The position numbers and the translations under genes are program-made. From Pseudomonadota bacterium (lineage in GTDB: Bacteria > Pseudomonadota > Gammaproteobacteria > Steroidobacterales > Steroidobacteraceae), in NCBI GenBank assembly GCA_021843755.1, contig JAKBWB010000072.1:1-60211 (forward strand): a stretch of DNA of 60,211 bases, read 5' to 3'. Under the pieces are notes generated by a model. That model saw only the letters and a list, made by a program, of their open reading frames with translations. It was not told the DNA's origin and searched no databases. This document shows, piece by piece, positions 1-8,678 of this stretch. How positions within the stretch are numbered: the first letter of the stretch is position 1; each line of letters begins with the position of its first letter.

Positions 1-1117
1 CTTCCGAGACCAGCTCGATGCCCGCCCGGGCCCCGGCCGGCAGCAGCCGAATCGGCTCCCCGACGGCCAGGTGATGGCGGTCGGCCACCAGCGTGCGCAG
101 CGGCTCCCCGGGCGGCGGGAAGCTCACGGCGACCGACGCCTCGGCGAGCCCGTAGACCGGATACATGGCATTGCGGCTCAGATGCGCCGGCGCGAGCCGG
201 TCCAGGAACTGCTCGCACAACGTCACTGAGATCGGCTCGGCACCGTTGAAGATCAGCCGCACGCTCGACAGATCGAGTCCATCGACGGGGCGCTCCCCGA
301 GCACCTTCAGGTAGTGCTTGTAGCCGAAATTCGGCGAGCACAGGATCGAGGCGCGCACGCGGCTGGCGAGTTCGAGCCACAGCAACGGCCGGCGAACGAA
401 CAGTTCAGTCGGCATGAAGTGCGTGTGCATCCGATTGAAGAACATCACCAGGTGCATGCCGATGAGGCCCATATCGTGCGTCAGCGGCATCCATGAGAGA
501 GTGACGTCATGTTCATTGAGGCTGGCCATCTCGGTCGCGCCGCGGACATTGGCCAGGATGTTGCCGTGAGTGAGCACCACGCCCTTGGGCTGGCTGGTCG
601 AGCCGGAGGAGAACTGGATGAAGGCCACGTCCTGCGGGTCAGCCCGGTGCACCTCGCCGGGCTGCGAGATGTCATCGAGGCCATCGACCAGGAAGGCTCG
701 ACGGCGCAGGCGCTCGAAGGTCTCGTCCTGGCCGCTCTCGGCGGCACAGGCCCCGATGCGCTCGAGCGCCCGCCGCTCCGTGTAGATGAACGGCTCGCCC
801 AGCCGCCGCGCAATCCGCAGCAGCTTCTGCCGGTGCTCCTCGCTGATTCCCCCCGCCACGGGCACCGGGATGATCCCGCCCAGAATGGCAGCCCAGAACG
901 CGTCGATGAATTGCTCGTTGCTCCCGAGCAACAGAATCAGCGTGTCCCCGCGGCGCGCACCCAGGCGCTGCAGGTGATAGAGGATGCCCAGCGCCCGCTC
1001 GTGCAGTTCCGCGAACGACACGGTACGGCCATCATGCTCGCCCTCCAGGTAGGTAATCCCGCCCGGGAAAACGCGGTTGGCTTCCAGCAGCTCGGTCAGG
1101 GTGGTGACATTGGGCAT
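1..1117 (-). CDS. AMP-forming acyl ligase (acyl-CoA synthetase / fatty acyl-AMP ligase type), 3' end beyond window
   Basis: ANL-superfamily adenylating enzyme: it activates a carboxylic acid (probably a fatty acid) with ATP as acyl-AMP for transfer to CoA or a carrier protein. About 372 residues are in the window and the frame stays open to base 1, so the C-terminal part is missing. Seen: the P-loop-like A3 motif SSGSTSQPKG near residues 170-179, a WMPLTHDMGLIG block near 209-220, and the A5 motif YGLAE near 322-326. These resemble fatty acyl-AMP ligases linked to polyketide or peptide assembly as well as ordinary acyl-CoA synthetases; the insertion that separates the two was not identified. 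The ATG shares one base with the stop of the upstream radical SAM gene (TGATG), so translation is probably coupled. The acyl substrate is unknown. Confidence 0.85.
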   Translation of the reverse strand, partial: MPNVTTLTELLEANRVFPGGITYLEGEHDGRTVSFAELHERALGILYHLQRLGARRGDTLILLLGSNEQFIDAFWAAILGGIIPVPVAGGISEEHRQKLLRIARRLGEPFIYTERRALERIGACAAESGQDETFERLRRRAFLVDGLDDISQPGEVHRADPQDVAFIQFSSGSTSQPKGVVLTHGNILANVRGATEMASLNEHDVTLSWMPLTHDMGLIGMHLVMFFNRMHTHFMPTELFVRRPLLWLELASRVRASILCSPNFGYKHYLKVLGERPVDGLDLSSVRLIFNGAEPISVTLCEQFLDRLAPAHLSRNAMYPVYGLAEASVAVSFPPPGEPLRTLVADRHHLAVGEPIRLLPAGARAGIELVSE

Positions 1118-2442
1118 CAGCGGCGTTCCGGCTCAGGAGTCGACTGTACAGGTGAATTCGAGATTTCTCGCCTGCTTGGCGTACCCGGGGACATCCTGTC
1201 CGCCTGATCCCCGCGGGGAATCTGCGGTGAACGAGCTTCGCGATCCGCACAGCGCGAGTAGATGTCCGATTGCGCCGCCAGCGGCGATCCTTCCATCCTT
1301 CGGTCTTTCGGCGGCTGGTAAGCACCGGCGGCCCGCGCCACCAGAAGGTATTTCATGAAGTTGCGGTTCGTTTCCGCTTCATGTTCGCTTACCGTGGATC
1401 GATCCACGGGATCAAAGAAACAGGTAGGGTCCTCCGCCATGTAATCCCCGGTATGGTAGAGCGCCATGGCGCGACACCCGCCGCAGGTGTACTGATAGCG
1501 GCAGCGACCACAGCGGCCCTTGAGCCGGGAGCGGTCGGTTATCTCAGCGAAGAGCACGCTGGAGTGAACCAGCTCATCAATGGGCGCTTCCAGGACATTT
1601 CCCGCATTCAGCGCATCGAGCAGCACGGGACAGAAGGAAACGTCCCCTTCTGCGTTGAGGGTGAGCCAGCTCCCGACCCAGCAACCAATGGAGGGGTTTC
1701 GTGGAACGGTGTTGTTGCAAAGCCCCCCGGACACCTTCGCGTGCAGCTCCGGCGACAGGAAATACGGCGTATAGCTCACATAGCCGTGTGGATGGCGGCG
1801 CAGCACCGGATGGAAGTACCGCTCGAGATCATTGCTGTCGAAACCCATGCCGGCAAAGCAGCCCGATCCCGCCCCCCGCGGCACCAACGGCGAGCGATTG
1901 TATGCGATGCCGTGCTGCACGCAGAACGCGACGGTCTTCTCGAAGCTCTGCGTATTGTATTTGCCGATCGTGATCACCACGTGCTGGCCCAGCCCGAGCT
2001 CCGCGCAATCTTCGAGCACCCGCAGCGTCTGATCCGACTCATTGTCCCGGGTCCGGCGGTTTTCTTCGTCGATGGCGTTGAGGCCCACCACGATCCGCGC
2101 CCGACCTCGTGTCACATCCCGGATCTTCTCCAAACGCTCCCGGGTGAGTTTCTTGCAGTTGCTCAAGACGGAACACCGATAGCCCAGATCCACGGTCAGG
2201 CGCAGCAGATCCAGGGCATCTTTGCGCAGCAAGAACTCGCCCCCGCTCCATGCCATGGTGTGGACCCCGAGGCGGCGCGCGGGAATCATGATCCGATCCC
2301 GGATTTGCTCCAGGCTCAATTCTTTTCGAACACTCTGTCGCAACTTTTTCGGATCATTGCTGCCGGTCATGCACATCGGGCAGCGCAGATTGCACCGCCG
2401 CGTCGCTTCAAAGTAGACGACCTGGAACTGGTACTGCGGCAT
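1117..2442 (-). CDS. Radical SAM protein with SPASM/NirJ-like C-terminal cysteine cluster
   Basis: 441-residue radical S-adenosylmethionine enzyme. The cluster-binding motif CxxxCxxC is at C17/C21/C24, and an SGGE motif for SAM binding lies at 66-69. The C-terminal half carries C242, C254 and C271, then CGRC...TCGGC (C311, C314, C320, C323) and C341. This layout is typical of SPASM or twitch auxiliary Fe-S domains in peptide-modifying enzymes and NirJ/Ahb-type haem enzymes. Residues from about 370 onward are low-complexity, polar and unlike the catalytic core. The gene follows a clear promoter by about 40 nt, with a GAGAAG ribosome site, and is coupled to the acyl ligase by TGATG. The family is clear but the reaction is unknown: peptide maturation, a tetrapyrrole-like substrate or lipid modification are all possible. 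Confidence 0.88.
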   Translation of the reverse strand: MPQYQFQVVYFEATRRCNLRCPMCMTGSNDPKKLRQSVRKELSLEQIRDRIMIPARRLGVHTMAWSGGEFLLRKDALDLLRLTVDLGYRCSVLSNCKKLTRERLEKIRDVTRGRARIVVGLNAIDEENRRTRDNESDQTLRVLEDCAELGLGQHVVITIGKYNTQSFEKTVAFCVQHGIAYNRSPLVPRGAGSGCFAGMGFDSNDLERYFHPVLRRHPHGYVSYTPYFLSPELHAKVSGGLCNNTVPRNPSIGCWVGSWLTLNAEGDVSFCPVLLDALNAGNVLEAPIDELVHSSVLFAEITDRSRLKGRCGRCRYQYTCGGCRAMALYHTGDYMAEDPTCFFDPVDRSTVSEHEAETNRNFMKYLLVARAAGAYQPPKDRRMEGSPLAAQSDIYSRCADREARSPQIPRGDQADRMSPGTPSRREISNSPVQSTPEPERR

Positions 2443-3357
2443 TTGACTTCTCGCTATCTTCCCGGCCCAACGGCCCTGCGGGCGGCAGCCTTATCCGCCC
2501 GCGAAACGGCAGTGTCAACGCACAGACATGAGTACGCTTGAGAGAGATCAAATAATGCCATGGGGTTTCCCGCCGGGCACGCGAGTAGCGGTGAGGTCGC
2601 GCCTTCGCGGCCGGGCGCTGGACCGGGGCAGCTTCAGTCTGTTGACGGCGGACGCAGAGGATCGGCAGGCTCCTTTCGCAAAGCGAAGAGAGTATCACCG
2701 AGCCTGGTGGCGAGGCAGCCCCGGATCAGCTGGCACCACCGATCACCGCTTCCATTGGGACCGAGCCGGCGCAGCGCACGAGAGGCGCCGGAACCGGTCC
2801 GGGAGTAGGCCTCGAAGGCCGCCGCGCATGCCCGCTGCATTGCCGGGGTGCTCACGCTGGTTGCTGACCCGCCGTCTCGCGCCGTGCCGACCGAAGCCAT
2901 GGCGAGGCCGCCAAAGCGGCGCTCAAGATTCTGGTCGAGTTTCACTGGGCAAGCACGCAGGATTGGAAACCTTACACCTTGCCCCCAGCAGCGCCGACCC
3001 CCGAGGGCCGGTCGTGGACATTCAGGTTCGCCTGCCGAGGCCGACCGACGCGCATGGGTCGGGCGGCCGGCCTTCTGCCCCCGCCGCGGCGGCTCACTCG
3101 GCACCGGGAGACGCTGGCGCTTGACTGGGCGATGGAGCGGAAGGCGAAAAAACAGGGAACCCGGACGGGTCCGGACATTCCCGCATCGGTGTAGGACGGG
3201 TGCGCCGAACCGGCCACCCAAGCCGCGGCGCGGCAGGCTCGTTGTGTCGATGTTTGGTCACCGGGACGCACTTGAGCTTGCGGTCATTCGGGGCGAGACT
3301 GTCCACGCCGATCCTGGCGGCTCCGTACGCTCCCCCATAGCGATGCTCCTGGCCCGC
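2443..3357. other. Long intergenic region without a convincing gene
   Basis: About 915 bases between the divergent radical SAM and marC genes. Apart from the minus-strand promoter at 2490-2518, nothing here looks coding. Open frames on both strands are Arg/Pro/Ser/Gly-rich, lack recognisable motifs, and have poor or no ribosome sites. A very short peptide gene cannot be excluded by eye. Confidence 0.5.
2490..2518 (-). promoter_or_regulatory. sigma70-type promoter of the radical SAM / acyl ligase operon
   Basis: On the minus strand a perfect -35 TTGACA (2518-2513) is separated by exactly 17 nt from GATAAG (2495-2490), which matches TATAAT at 4 of 6 bases. Transcription would start near 2483, giving a leader of about 40 nt before the ATG at 2442. 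No operator-like dyad was seen over it. Confidence 0.6.
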
Positions 3358-4074
3358 ATGCATTATTTCGCCGAAATTGTCTTCGTCGCCGTGGCGGCGC
3401 TGCTGCCGATTATCAATCCGTTCGGCGGAGCGCCCATTTTCCTTGCCATGACCTCTGGGCTCACACCGACCGAGCGTGCGCGTACCGCGAAGCTCGTCGC
3501 CTTCAACAGCTTCGTGCTGCTCATCGCCTCCATCCTGGTCGGCGCCTACGTGCTCGAGTTCTTCGGCGTCTCGATCCCGGCGGTGCAGGTGGCCGGAGGC
3601 ATCGTGGTATGCGCCCTCGCCTGGTCCCTGCTCAATGGGCCGCTCAATCCGGTGGTTTCCGCGCCAGCGGGCGCCACCAGCCCCGACAGCATCACGCAGG
3701 GAGCGTTTTATCCGATCACCATGCCGTTGACCGTCGGACCAGGATCGATATCGGTGGCCGTGACCCTCGGGGCCAACCCGCCCCGCGGCCTGCGTGCGCT
3801 CCTGCCCACGATTCTTGCGCACTTCGTCGGTGTGTTGATCATCTGCGTCATCATTTATCTGTGCTACCGCTACGCGGACCGTCTGGTGCGCCGGCTGGGC
3901 AAGACCGGAACAAACATCATGATACGGCTGACGGCGTTCATCCTGCTCGCCATCGGCGCCCAGATCGTCTGGAACGGCGCCAGCACGATGCTGCTCGGCG
4001 TGCTCCACCCCGGCCGACATGGCGCAGCTGCCGCGCTGGTGCGTTCGAAGCGAACCTCGCTACGGCGAGGGTAA
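3358..4074 (+). CDS. MarC family integral membrane protein
   Basis: Six-helix inner-membrane protein of the MarC family (about 238 residues from the chosen ATG; the family is about 200-220). Seen: the N-terminal LLPIINPFGGAPIFL helix with its conserved NP, the second half-repeat with PLTVGPGSI, and hydrophobic helices through to residue 220. The physiological substrate of MarC proteins is unknown; they are not the multidrug determinants once supposed. An ATG five codons upstream (3343) is equally possible, and the frame stays open further upstream without family similarity. The gene stands alone, with 218 bases of unassigned DNA before the convergent downstream gene. A second MarC paralogue lies at 46520. 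Confidence 0.85.
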   Translation: MHYFAEIVFVAVAALLPIINPFGGAPIFLAMTSGLTPTERARTAKLVAFNSFVLLIASILVGAYVLEFFGVSIPAVQVAGGIVVCALAWSLLNGPLNPVVSAPAGATSPDSITQGAFYPITMPLTVGPGSISVAVTLGANPPRGLRALLPTILAHFVGVLIICVIIYLCYRYADRLVRRLGKTGTNIMIRLTAFILLAIGAQIVWNGASTMLLGVLHPGRHGAAAALVRSKRTSLRRG

Positions 4075-4292
4075 AGGCACGAATGAGCATCGGATCGATA
4101 AATCTCGAACTCTGGCAATCCGCAGCGGCTTTGGCGGCCTGACAGCCGGTCTCGCACACGCTGCCCTCACCCATGCCGCAGGTTCGCGGGCACAAGCGCA
4201 TCATGCACCGATCCGGGCCGCCGTTGCGAGACCTGCGGCGCACACCGGCGCCCTCGCAGTGTCGGGACCGGAGCCCCCCCCCTTCTGCGCCG

Positions 4293-5126
4293 CTAGGGAT
4301 TGCGGGCAGCCTGTTCCATCATGTCGCGCGCGCTGTCGGCGATGATCCGACGGAGCCGGCTCAGACCGTCGGTGAGGGCCGCGGGCCCGGGCTGCAGGAT
4401 CTCGGACGATTTGACCTCGAACAATCGATCATGGCGCAGCGCGGGGATCGATTGCCAACCGGGCCGCTCACGCACTCTTGCCGGGTTGAATTTTTTTCCG
4501 CACCACGAGGCGATCAGCACGTCCGGTGCGCGCCGAACCACCTCGCTCGGATCGGCGATGATGCGCTCCCTGGCGGCAGAGCGCACGGAGAGGTCCGCGA
4601 AGCAATTCTCCGCGCCGGCGATCTCGATGAGCTCGCCGACCCAGCGTATGCCGCAGATCAGCGGATCGTCCCACTCCTCGAAATACACGCGCGGCCGACA
4701 GGGCAACCGCGCTGCGGCGCGACGGGCTTCCCTGATCGAGCGGCGCAGCCGTCCGATCAGAGCCCGGGTGCGCGCGTGCGCTCCGATCATCCGGCCGAGC
4801 ATGGCGATCGATTCCAGGATCTCCTCGACGCCGCGTTGATTGAAGACATGCACCTCGAGGCCGGCTCGAATCAGATCGGCCGCGATGCCCGCCTGCAGAT
4901 CCGAGAAACCGAGCACAAGATCCGGCTTCAGCGCGACGATGCGCTCGATCTTGGCGCTCGTGAAAGCGCTCACGCGCGGCTTTTCCCGGCGGGCCTGCGG
5001 TGGGCGCACTGTGAATCCCGAGATGCCCACGATGCGGTCCTGCTCCCCGAGCAGATACAACGTCTCGGTCGTCTCTTCCGTGAGGCAGACGATGCGTCGC
5101 GGACCGGTCTTGCGCCGTTCGCTCAT
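4293..5126 (-). CDS. BtuF/TroA-like cobalamin (or siderophore) binding protein without a signal peptide
   Basis: 277-residue class III solute-binding-protein fold, as in BtuF and FhuD. Seen: the N-terminal RIVCLTEETTETLYLLG strand-helix, then KIERIVALKPDLVLGFSDLQ (the typical 'I..LKPDLVL' element), an interlobe helix near 100-140, and a C-terminal lobe with the RAPDVLIASWCG motif. The chosen start gives MSERRKTGPRRIV with no signal peptide or lipobox. Starting further upstream (to 5207) adds only a Cys/Ala/Arg-rich stretch that does not look like one either. No ABC permease or ATPase gene is nearby. Similar stand-alone proteins are annotated as cobalamin-binding proteins. A cytoplasmic location is inferred and the ligand is unknown. 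Confidence 0.8.
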   Translation of the reverse strand: MSERRKTGPRRIVCLTEETTETLYLLGEQDRIVGISGFTVRPPQARREKPRVSAFTSAKIERIVALKPDLVLGFSDLQAGIAADLIRAGLEVHVFNQRGVEEILESIAMLGRMIGAHARTRALIGRLRRSIREARRAAARLPCRPRVYFEEWDDPLICGIRWVGELIEIAGAENCFADLSVRSAARERIIADPSEVVRRAPDVLIASWCGKKFNPARVRERPGWQSIPALRHDRLFEVKSSEILQPGPAALTDGLSRLRRIIADSARDMMEQAARNP

Positions 5127-5605
5127 GTTACAACCCGATGCCCGGCCGTGCGCGCACGCCGGTGACCTTGCTGCGGCGCACGCGTTCGCGGGGATCCGCC
5201 GATCCATCGCGCGGCGGTTCTTGTTGCAGTCTCATCGCAGATACTGAGTGCACTCACATCGGCCTCGAGCATCGCCCCGGTCTCAAGGCCCCTGCGGCCG
5301 CCTGCGAGCATCGCGTCCGGCGCTTGGGACACCTTGCCGCCGCCAGGCTCGGAGCCGCTGGCCGCGCACCACTGTCGTCCGGAACGTCGCTTGATTATAG
5401 TGCTCGCAGGGCGCAGTTGCGCGACCGCGTGTCGATATGTCCCGTCACGGGACGGCTCGATTGGAGGCTCCGCATGCCAGCGGTCGGGGCCGGCACGGCG
5501 CGCGACAATGATCTATTGCGCGGCCGGCCCCTGGCGGACACCCGCTGATGCAGCCGCGGGATACCGCAACGGACGATGCGCGCCGTACGCGGGAGTGACA
5601 CGAGA
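5127..5605. other. Intergenic region, nothing recognised
   Basis: 479 bases between the divergent binding-protein and DUF962 genes. It must contain both promoters, but no -35/-10 pair stands out. Frames within it are short and rich in Arg and Ala, without motifs. Confidence 0.4.
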
Positions 5606-6034
5606 ATGACATCCGGAAAAACGCTCGATCAATGGCTGGCGGAATACTCCCTGTCCCACGGCCACCCGGCCAACCGGATCATTCACACGGTGTGTGTGCC
5701 GGCGATCCTGTTCGCCAGCATTGCTCTGCTGTGGAACGTGCACCTGTTCGGGTTGCGCGCCGCCTACCTCGCCATGGTCCTGGTGGCGCCGTTCTACCTG
5801 GCGCTGGGGTGGCTCGCCTCCATCGTCATGGCGGGACAACTTCTCGTCTGCGTGCTGCTCCTGAGTGTCTGGCCTCACGCAGTCCCGCTGACCGCGAGCG
5901 CCGCCGTGATATTCGTGGCCGCCTGGATCGGTCAGTTCGTCGGCCATGCGATCGAGGGCCGTCGCCCGAAGTTCCTCCAGAACATCATGTTCCTGCTCAT
6001 TGGCCCCCTGTGGGTCGTCCTGAAGCATGGCTGA
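5606..6034 (+). CDS. DUF962 / Mpo1-like membrane protein
   Basis: 142-residue small membrane protein of the DUF962 family (yeast Mpo1/YGL010w relatives). Diagnostic features are the N-terminal LDQWLAEYSLSHGHPANRIIH segment with the conserved H-x-x-x-x-N-R...H pattern, four hydrophobic helices, and the late IGQFVGHAIEGRRPKFL motif with its conserved GH and E. Yeast Mpo1 is an Fe(II)-dependent dioxygenase of 2-hydroxy fatty acids; whether bacterial members share that activity is inference. The start at MTSGKTLDQW is chosen because homologues begin just before the LDQW segment. Stand-alone gene, convergent with the allantoin operon. Confidence 0.8.
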   Translation: MTSGKTLDQWLAEYSLSHGHPANRIIHTVCVPAILFASIALLWNVHLFGLRAAYLAMVLVAPFYLALGWLASIVMAGQLLVCVLLLSVWPHAVPLTASAAVIFVAAWIGQFVGHAIEGRRPKFLQNIMFLLIGPLWVVLKHG

Positions 6035-6218
6035 ACTCCCCGGGGAGGGCGGACTTTCCATTCCCGAGTGCGCGCGCCTCGTCCAGACCAACTCGACCGC
6101 CGCAGCACGCGGCGCTCGGAGGATCCCCATGCCTGCCCACACTGCCTTCCCGCTCGAGGGCGGCCGCGCAGGTCCGGGTTGGCCCCGGCGCGGCATTAAC
6201 GCTGTTGCGCAGCGGCCG

Positions 6219-6725
6219 TCATACCGTCGTGGTCACGAGAATCGGCTCCTCGAGCTCTTGCTCATCGCAATTCGCGCCCGGACCTCCGCGATCGACGACG
6301 AGAAAGCGACTCGTGGCGCCGAGTGCAAGTAACGAGTGGTGCCAGGTATTTCGATGGTAGCTGACACCCTGGTCACCGGCCGCGCGGAACGCGCGGATGG
6401 TCCGCGGCGAGTTGCGCCCGCTCTCGTACGCAACGACAATCAGGAACGGTCGCCCATCGAGCGGATAGAACGCCTGACTCGACAGGGGATGGCGCTCCAG
6501 GGTGCGCACCGCGTGCGGCAGAACACAAGGCTTGGCCTGGAAGATGCTGATCAGGGGGCGGCCGCCCTCCCCCACGATGTTGACGGGCGCGAGGTCGTCG
6601 AAGCGTTCGCAGGTACCCTCGTTGATGGATCGCGGCAGATGCCCCGCGGTCTCGATCACGTGGCCAAAGGGCGCGAAGGCTTCGGCGCTCAAAGGCTCCG
6701 CCTCAAGCAAAGTTAGCGCAGCCAC
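6219..6725 (-). CDS. allA: Ureidoglycolate lyase
   Basis: 168-residue AllA family enzyme that splits (S)-ureidoglycolate into glyoxylate and urea, the last carbon step of allantoin breakdown in the cytosol. The N-terminus (LSAEAFAPFGHVIE) and the cupin-like core with ERHPLSSQAFYPL and the later YHRNTWHH metal/active-site segment are characteristic, and the length is normal. It begins with GTG, 4 nt after the allantoicase stop, and is the last gene of puuE-alc-allA. Its products feed urease (12681-17816) and malate synthase (10694) across the LysR gene. Confidence 0.92.
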   Translation of the reverse strand: MAALTLLEAEPLSAEAFAPFGHVIETAGHLPRSINEGTCERFDDLAPVNIVGEGGRPLISIFQAKPCVLPHAVRTLERHPLSSQAFYPLDGRPFLIVVAYESGRNSPRTIRAFRAAGDQGVSYHRNTWHHSLLALGATSRFLVVDRGGPGANCDEQELEEPILVTTTV

Positions 6726-6729
6726 GGCC

Positions 6730-7728
6730 TCAAGGCTCGTCCGGTCGACCGAATACCCTGACCCGGCTCACCCCCCCGTCGGGGTGGATGTTCACTCGCA
6801 CGTGTGAGATCGGCCCCACCTCGCGCAGCGCGGACTGGAAGCGATGGACGCTGTCGGCCGTGAGGAATTGCGGCTCCAGAAGCGAGGGCCAATACATCGA
6901 TTGAATGACCGCATGAGCATCCGAGTCCCGCGGCAGCAAGGCGCCCTGGATGGACACCTGGTGGGGGAAGTTGCCCTTGAATTGCCCGGTATCGATTTCG
7001 ACGCAATGGACGCGCCCGCGGTGCCCGAATTCCAGAACGATCCAGTCGAATCCGGGCTCGCGACGCCGGCGCGTCTCCCAGCCATCGGCCATGCTGGCCG
7101 CCCGGCCCGGCAAGAGGACGTTGTGCATCGATCCATAGTGCTCGTCGCTGCATGCCAGGGCGCGGCCCCCATGCAGCGCGGCGACCAAATCGATCAGATC
7201 CGATTCCCGGCCACGGGCGGCCCAGTCGAACTCGATGCGGCCATACGCCCGGAATCGAGCCACCCCGCCGTCCGGGAATATGTTCAGTTTCAGATGAGTC
7301 CAGACTGCTTGAGAAGACAGCGCGAACACATTCTGCCGGTTGCCCGACAGCGCCGTCTGCGGCAACAACACCGTCCAGGCCGTATTGGCATCGGGTGCAC
7401 GCTCCGTACGGCACGCCTGCACCGACGCGAAGGGCGGGTAATTACCCGTGAAGTAGCGAGTATCGATGTCAACAGCGACGAGCTTGGCTGGGGCCGCGAG
7501 CTGCACGATGCAATAGTCGTGAGCCTGGTCCCGGCGGCGGCGCGACTCCCACCCATCCATCCATTTCCCATGATCGTCGTACTCTTCCGCGCGCCATACC
7601 GGCTCCGCCGGCTTCAGCATTCGCTCCTTGGGAGCGAAGAAGTCATCGGTCGCGAATAGAGCGATGGCGCCGAGGCGCTCGTCGGCTACATTGATGAATC
7701 GCTTGTGCAACTCGGTGTCAGTGCTCAT
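6730..7728 (-). CDS. alc: Allantoicase
   Basis: 332 residues, hydrolysing allantoate to ureidoglycolate and urea. It has the tandem two-domain jelly-roll architecture of allantoicases. Each half carries a 'WESRRRR / WETRRRR...D(Y/W).IV.L' signature and a '(V)DIDT.YF.GN(Y/F)P' or 'EIDTGQFKGNFP' strand, clear internal duplication at about residues 50-110 and 210-270. An ATG at 7728 overlaps the PuuE stop by one base (TGATG); a GTG one codon upstream (7731) is an alternative. Middle gene of the puuE-alc-allA operon. Confidence 0.94.
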   Translation of the reverse strand: MSTDTELHKRFINVADERLGAIALFATDDFFAPKERMLKPAEPVWRAEEYDDHGKWMDGWESRRRRDQAHDYCIVQLAAPAKLVAVDIDTRYFTGNYPPFASVQACRTERAPDANTAWTVLLPQTALSGNRQNVFALSSQAVWTHLKLNIFPDGGVARFRAYGRIEFDWAARGRESDLIDLVAALHGGRALACSDEHYGSMHNVLLPGRAASMADGWETRRRREPGFDWIVLEFGHRGRVHCVEIDTGQFKGNFPHQVSIQGALLPRDSDAHAVIQSMYWPSLLEPQFLTADSVHRFQSALREVGPISHVRVNIHPDGGVSRVRVFGRPDEP

Positions 7729-8678
7729 CACGGCAAAAATGGCTGAGTGGCGAGCCAGTGTCGGGCGATTTCCACGCGCTTGCAGATCCAGACGTGCTGG
7801 TGGTGAAGCACATGATCCAAAAAGCGCTCCAGCGAACCGATGCGCGCCGGGCGTCCGATGATACGACAGTGAAGACCCACTGACAGCATTTTGGGCGCAT
7901 TCAGGCCGTCCGGGTCGCCTTCGCGGTAGAGAGTGTCGAAAGCCGACTTCAGGTAATCGAAAAACTGCTCTCCGGAGTTGAAGCCCTGCGCTGTCGCGAA
8001 TCGCATGTCGTTGGTATCGAGCGTGTAGGGCACGACGAGGTGCGGAACCTGACGCGCTGCCGCGCCGGAACCGACCATTACCTGCGTCCAGTACGGGAGG
8101 TCATCCGCGTAGGAGTCGGAGTCGTACAGAAGTCCGCCGTGTTCCACGATCAATCGTCTGGTATTCGGACTATCCCGCCCGGTATACCAGCCGCAAGGCA
8201 TCGCGCCGAACTCCTCGCGCAGGATCGCGAGAGCCTCCGCCACGTGGGCGCGTTCAGTCGCTTCGTCCATCGACTGATAGCTGATCCAGCGCAGGCCGTG
8301 GCAGGCGATTTCGTGGCCGAGCTCACGCAACGCCGCGCCGACTTCGGGGTTGCGGCGGATGGCGGTCGCGACGGCAAAAATCGTCAACGGCAGCCTGCGT
8401 CGTTCGAAGACTCTTAAAACACGCCAGATTCCCGCTCGCGAGCCATACTCGTACAGAGACTCCATGCTCATGTGACGCATTGGGAACTGCTGAGCGTTGA
8501 CGATCTCGGAGAGAAACGTCTCGGATCCCGGATCACCGTCGAGCACCGAACTCTCGGCCCCTTCTTCGTAGTTCAACACAAATTGGAGGGCAACCCGCGC
8601 GTTACCGGGCCAGCGTGGAGCCGGGGGTTGTCGGCCGTAGCCCACGAGGTCACGAGGATACGAGCTCTTGAGTGTCAT
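7728..8678 (-). CDS. puuE: Allantoinase PuuE (polysaccharide-deacetylase-like, cofactor-independent type)
   Basis: 316 residues with a NodB-homology deacetylase fold, converting allantoin to allantoate. The N-terminal YPRDLVGYGRQPPAPRWPG block, the VNAQQFP... segment and the CHGLRWISYQ motif are those of PuuE rather than of the amidohydrolase-type AllB. First gene of the minus-strand operon puuE-alc-allA, translationally coupled to alc. It is divergent from the LysR-type gene at 9213 across 534 bases, the classic arrangement for control by that regulator. Confidence 0.93.
   Translation of the reverse strand: MTLKSSYPRDLVGYGRQPPAPRWPGNARVALQFVLNYEEGAESSVLDGDPGSETFLSEIVNAQQFPMRHMSMESLYEYGSRAGIWRVLRVFERRRLPLTIFAVATAIRRNPEVGAALRELGHEIACHGLRWISYQSMDEATERAHVAEALAILREEFGAMPCGWYTGRDSPNTRRLIVEHGGLLYDSDSYADDLPYWTQVMVGSGAAARQVPHLVVPYTLDTNDMRFATAQGFNSGEQFFDYLKSAFDTLYREGDPDGLNAPKMLSVGLHCRIIGRPARIGSLERFLDHVLHHQHVWICKRVEIARHWLATQPFLP

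Noticed and set aside
2634-3221. Frames in the radical SAM / marC gap
   Set aside because: Composition is Arg/Ser/Pro-rich and motif-free on both strands.
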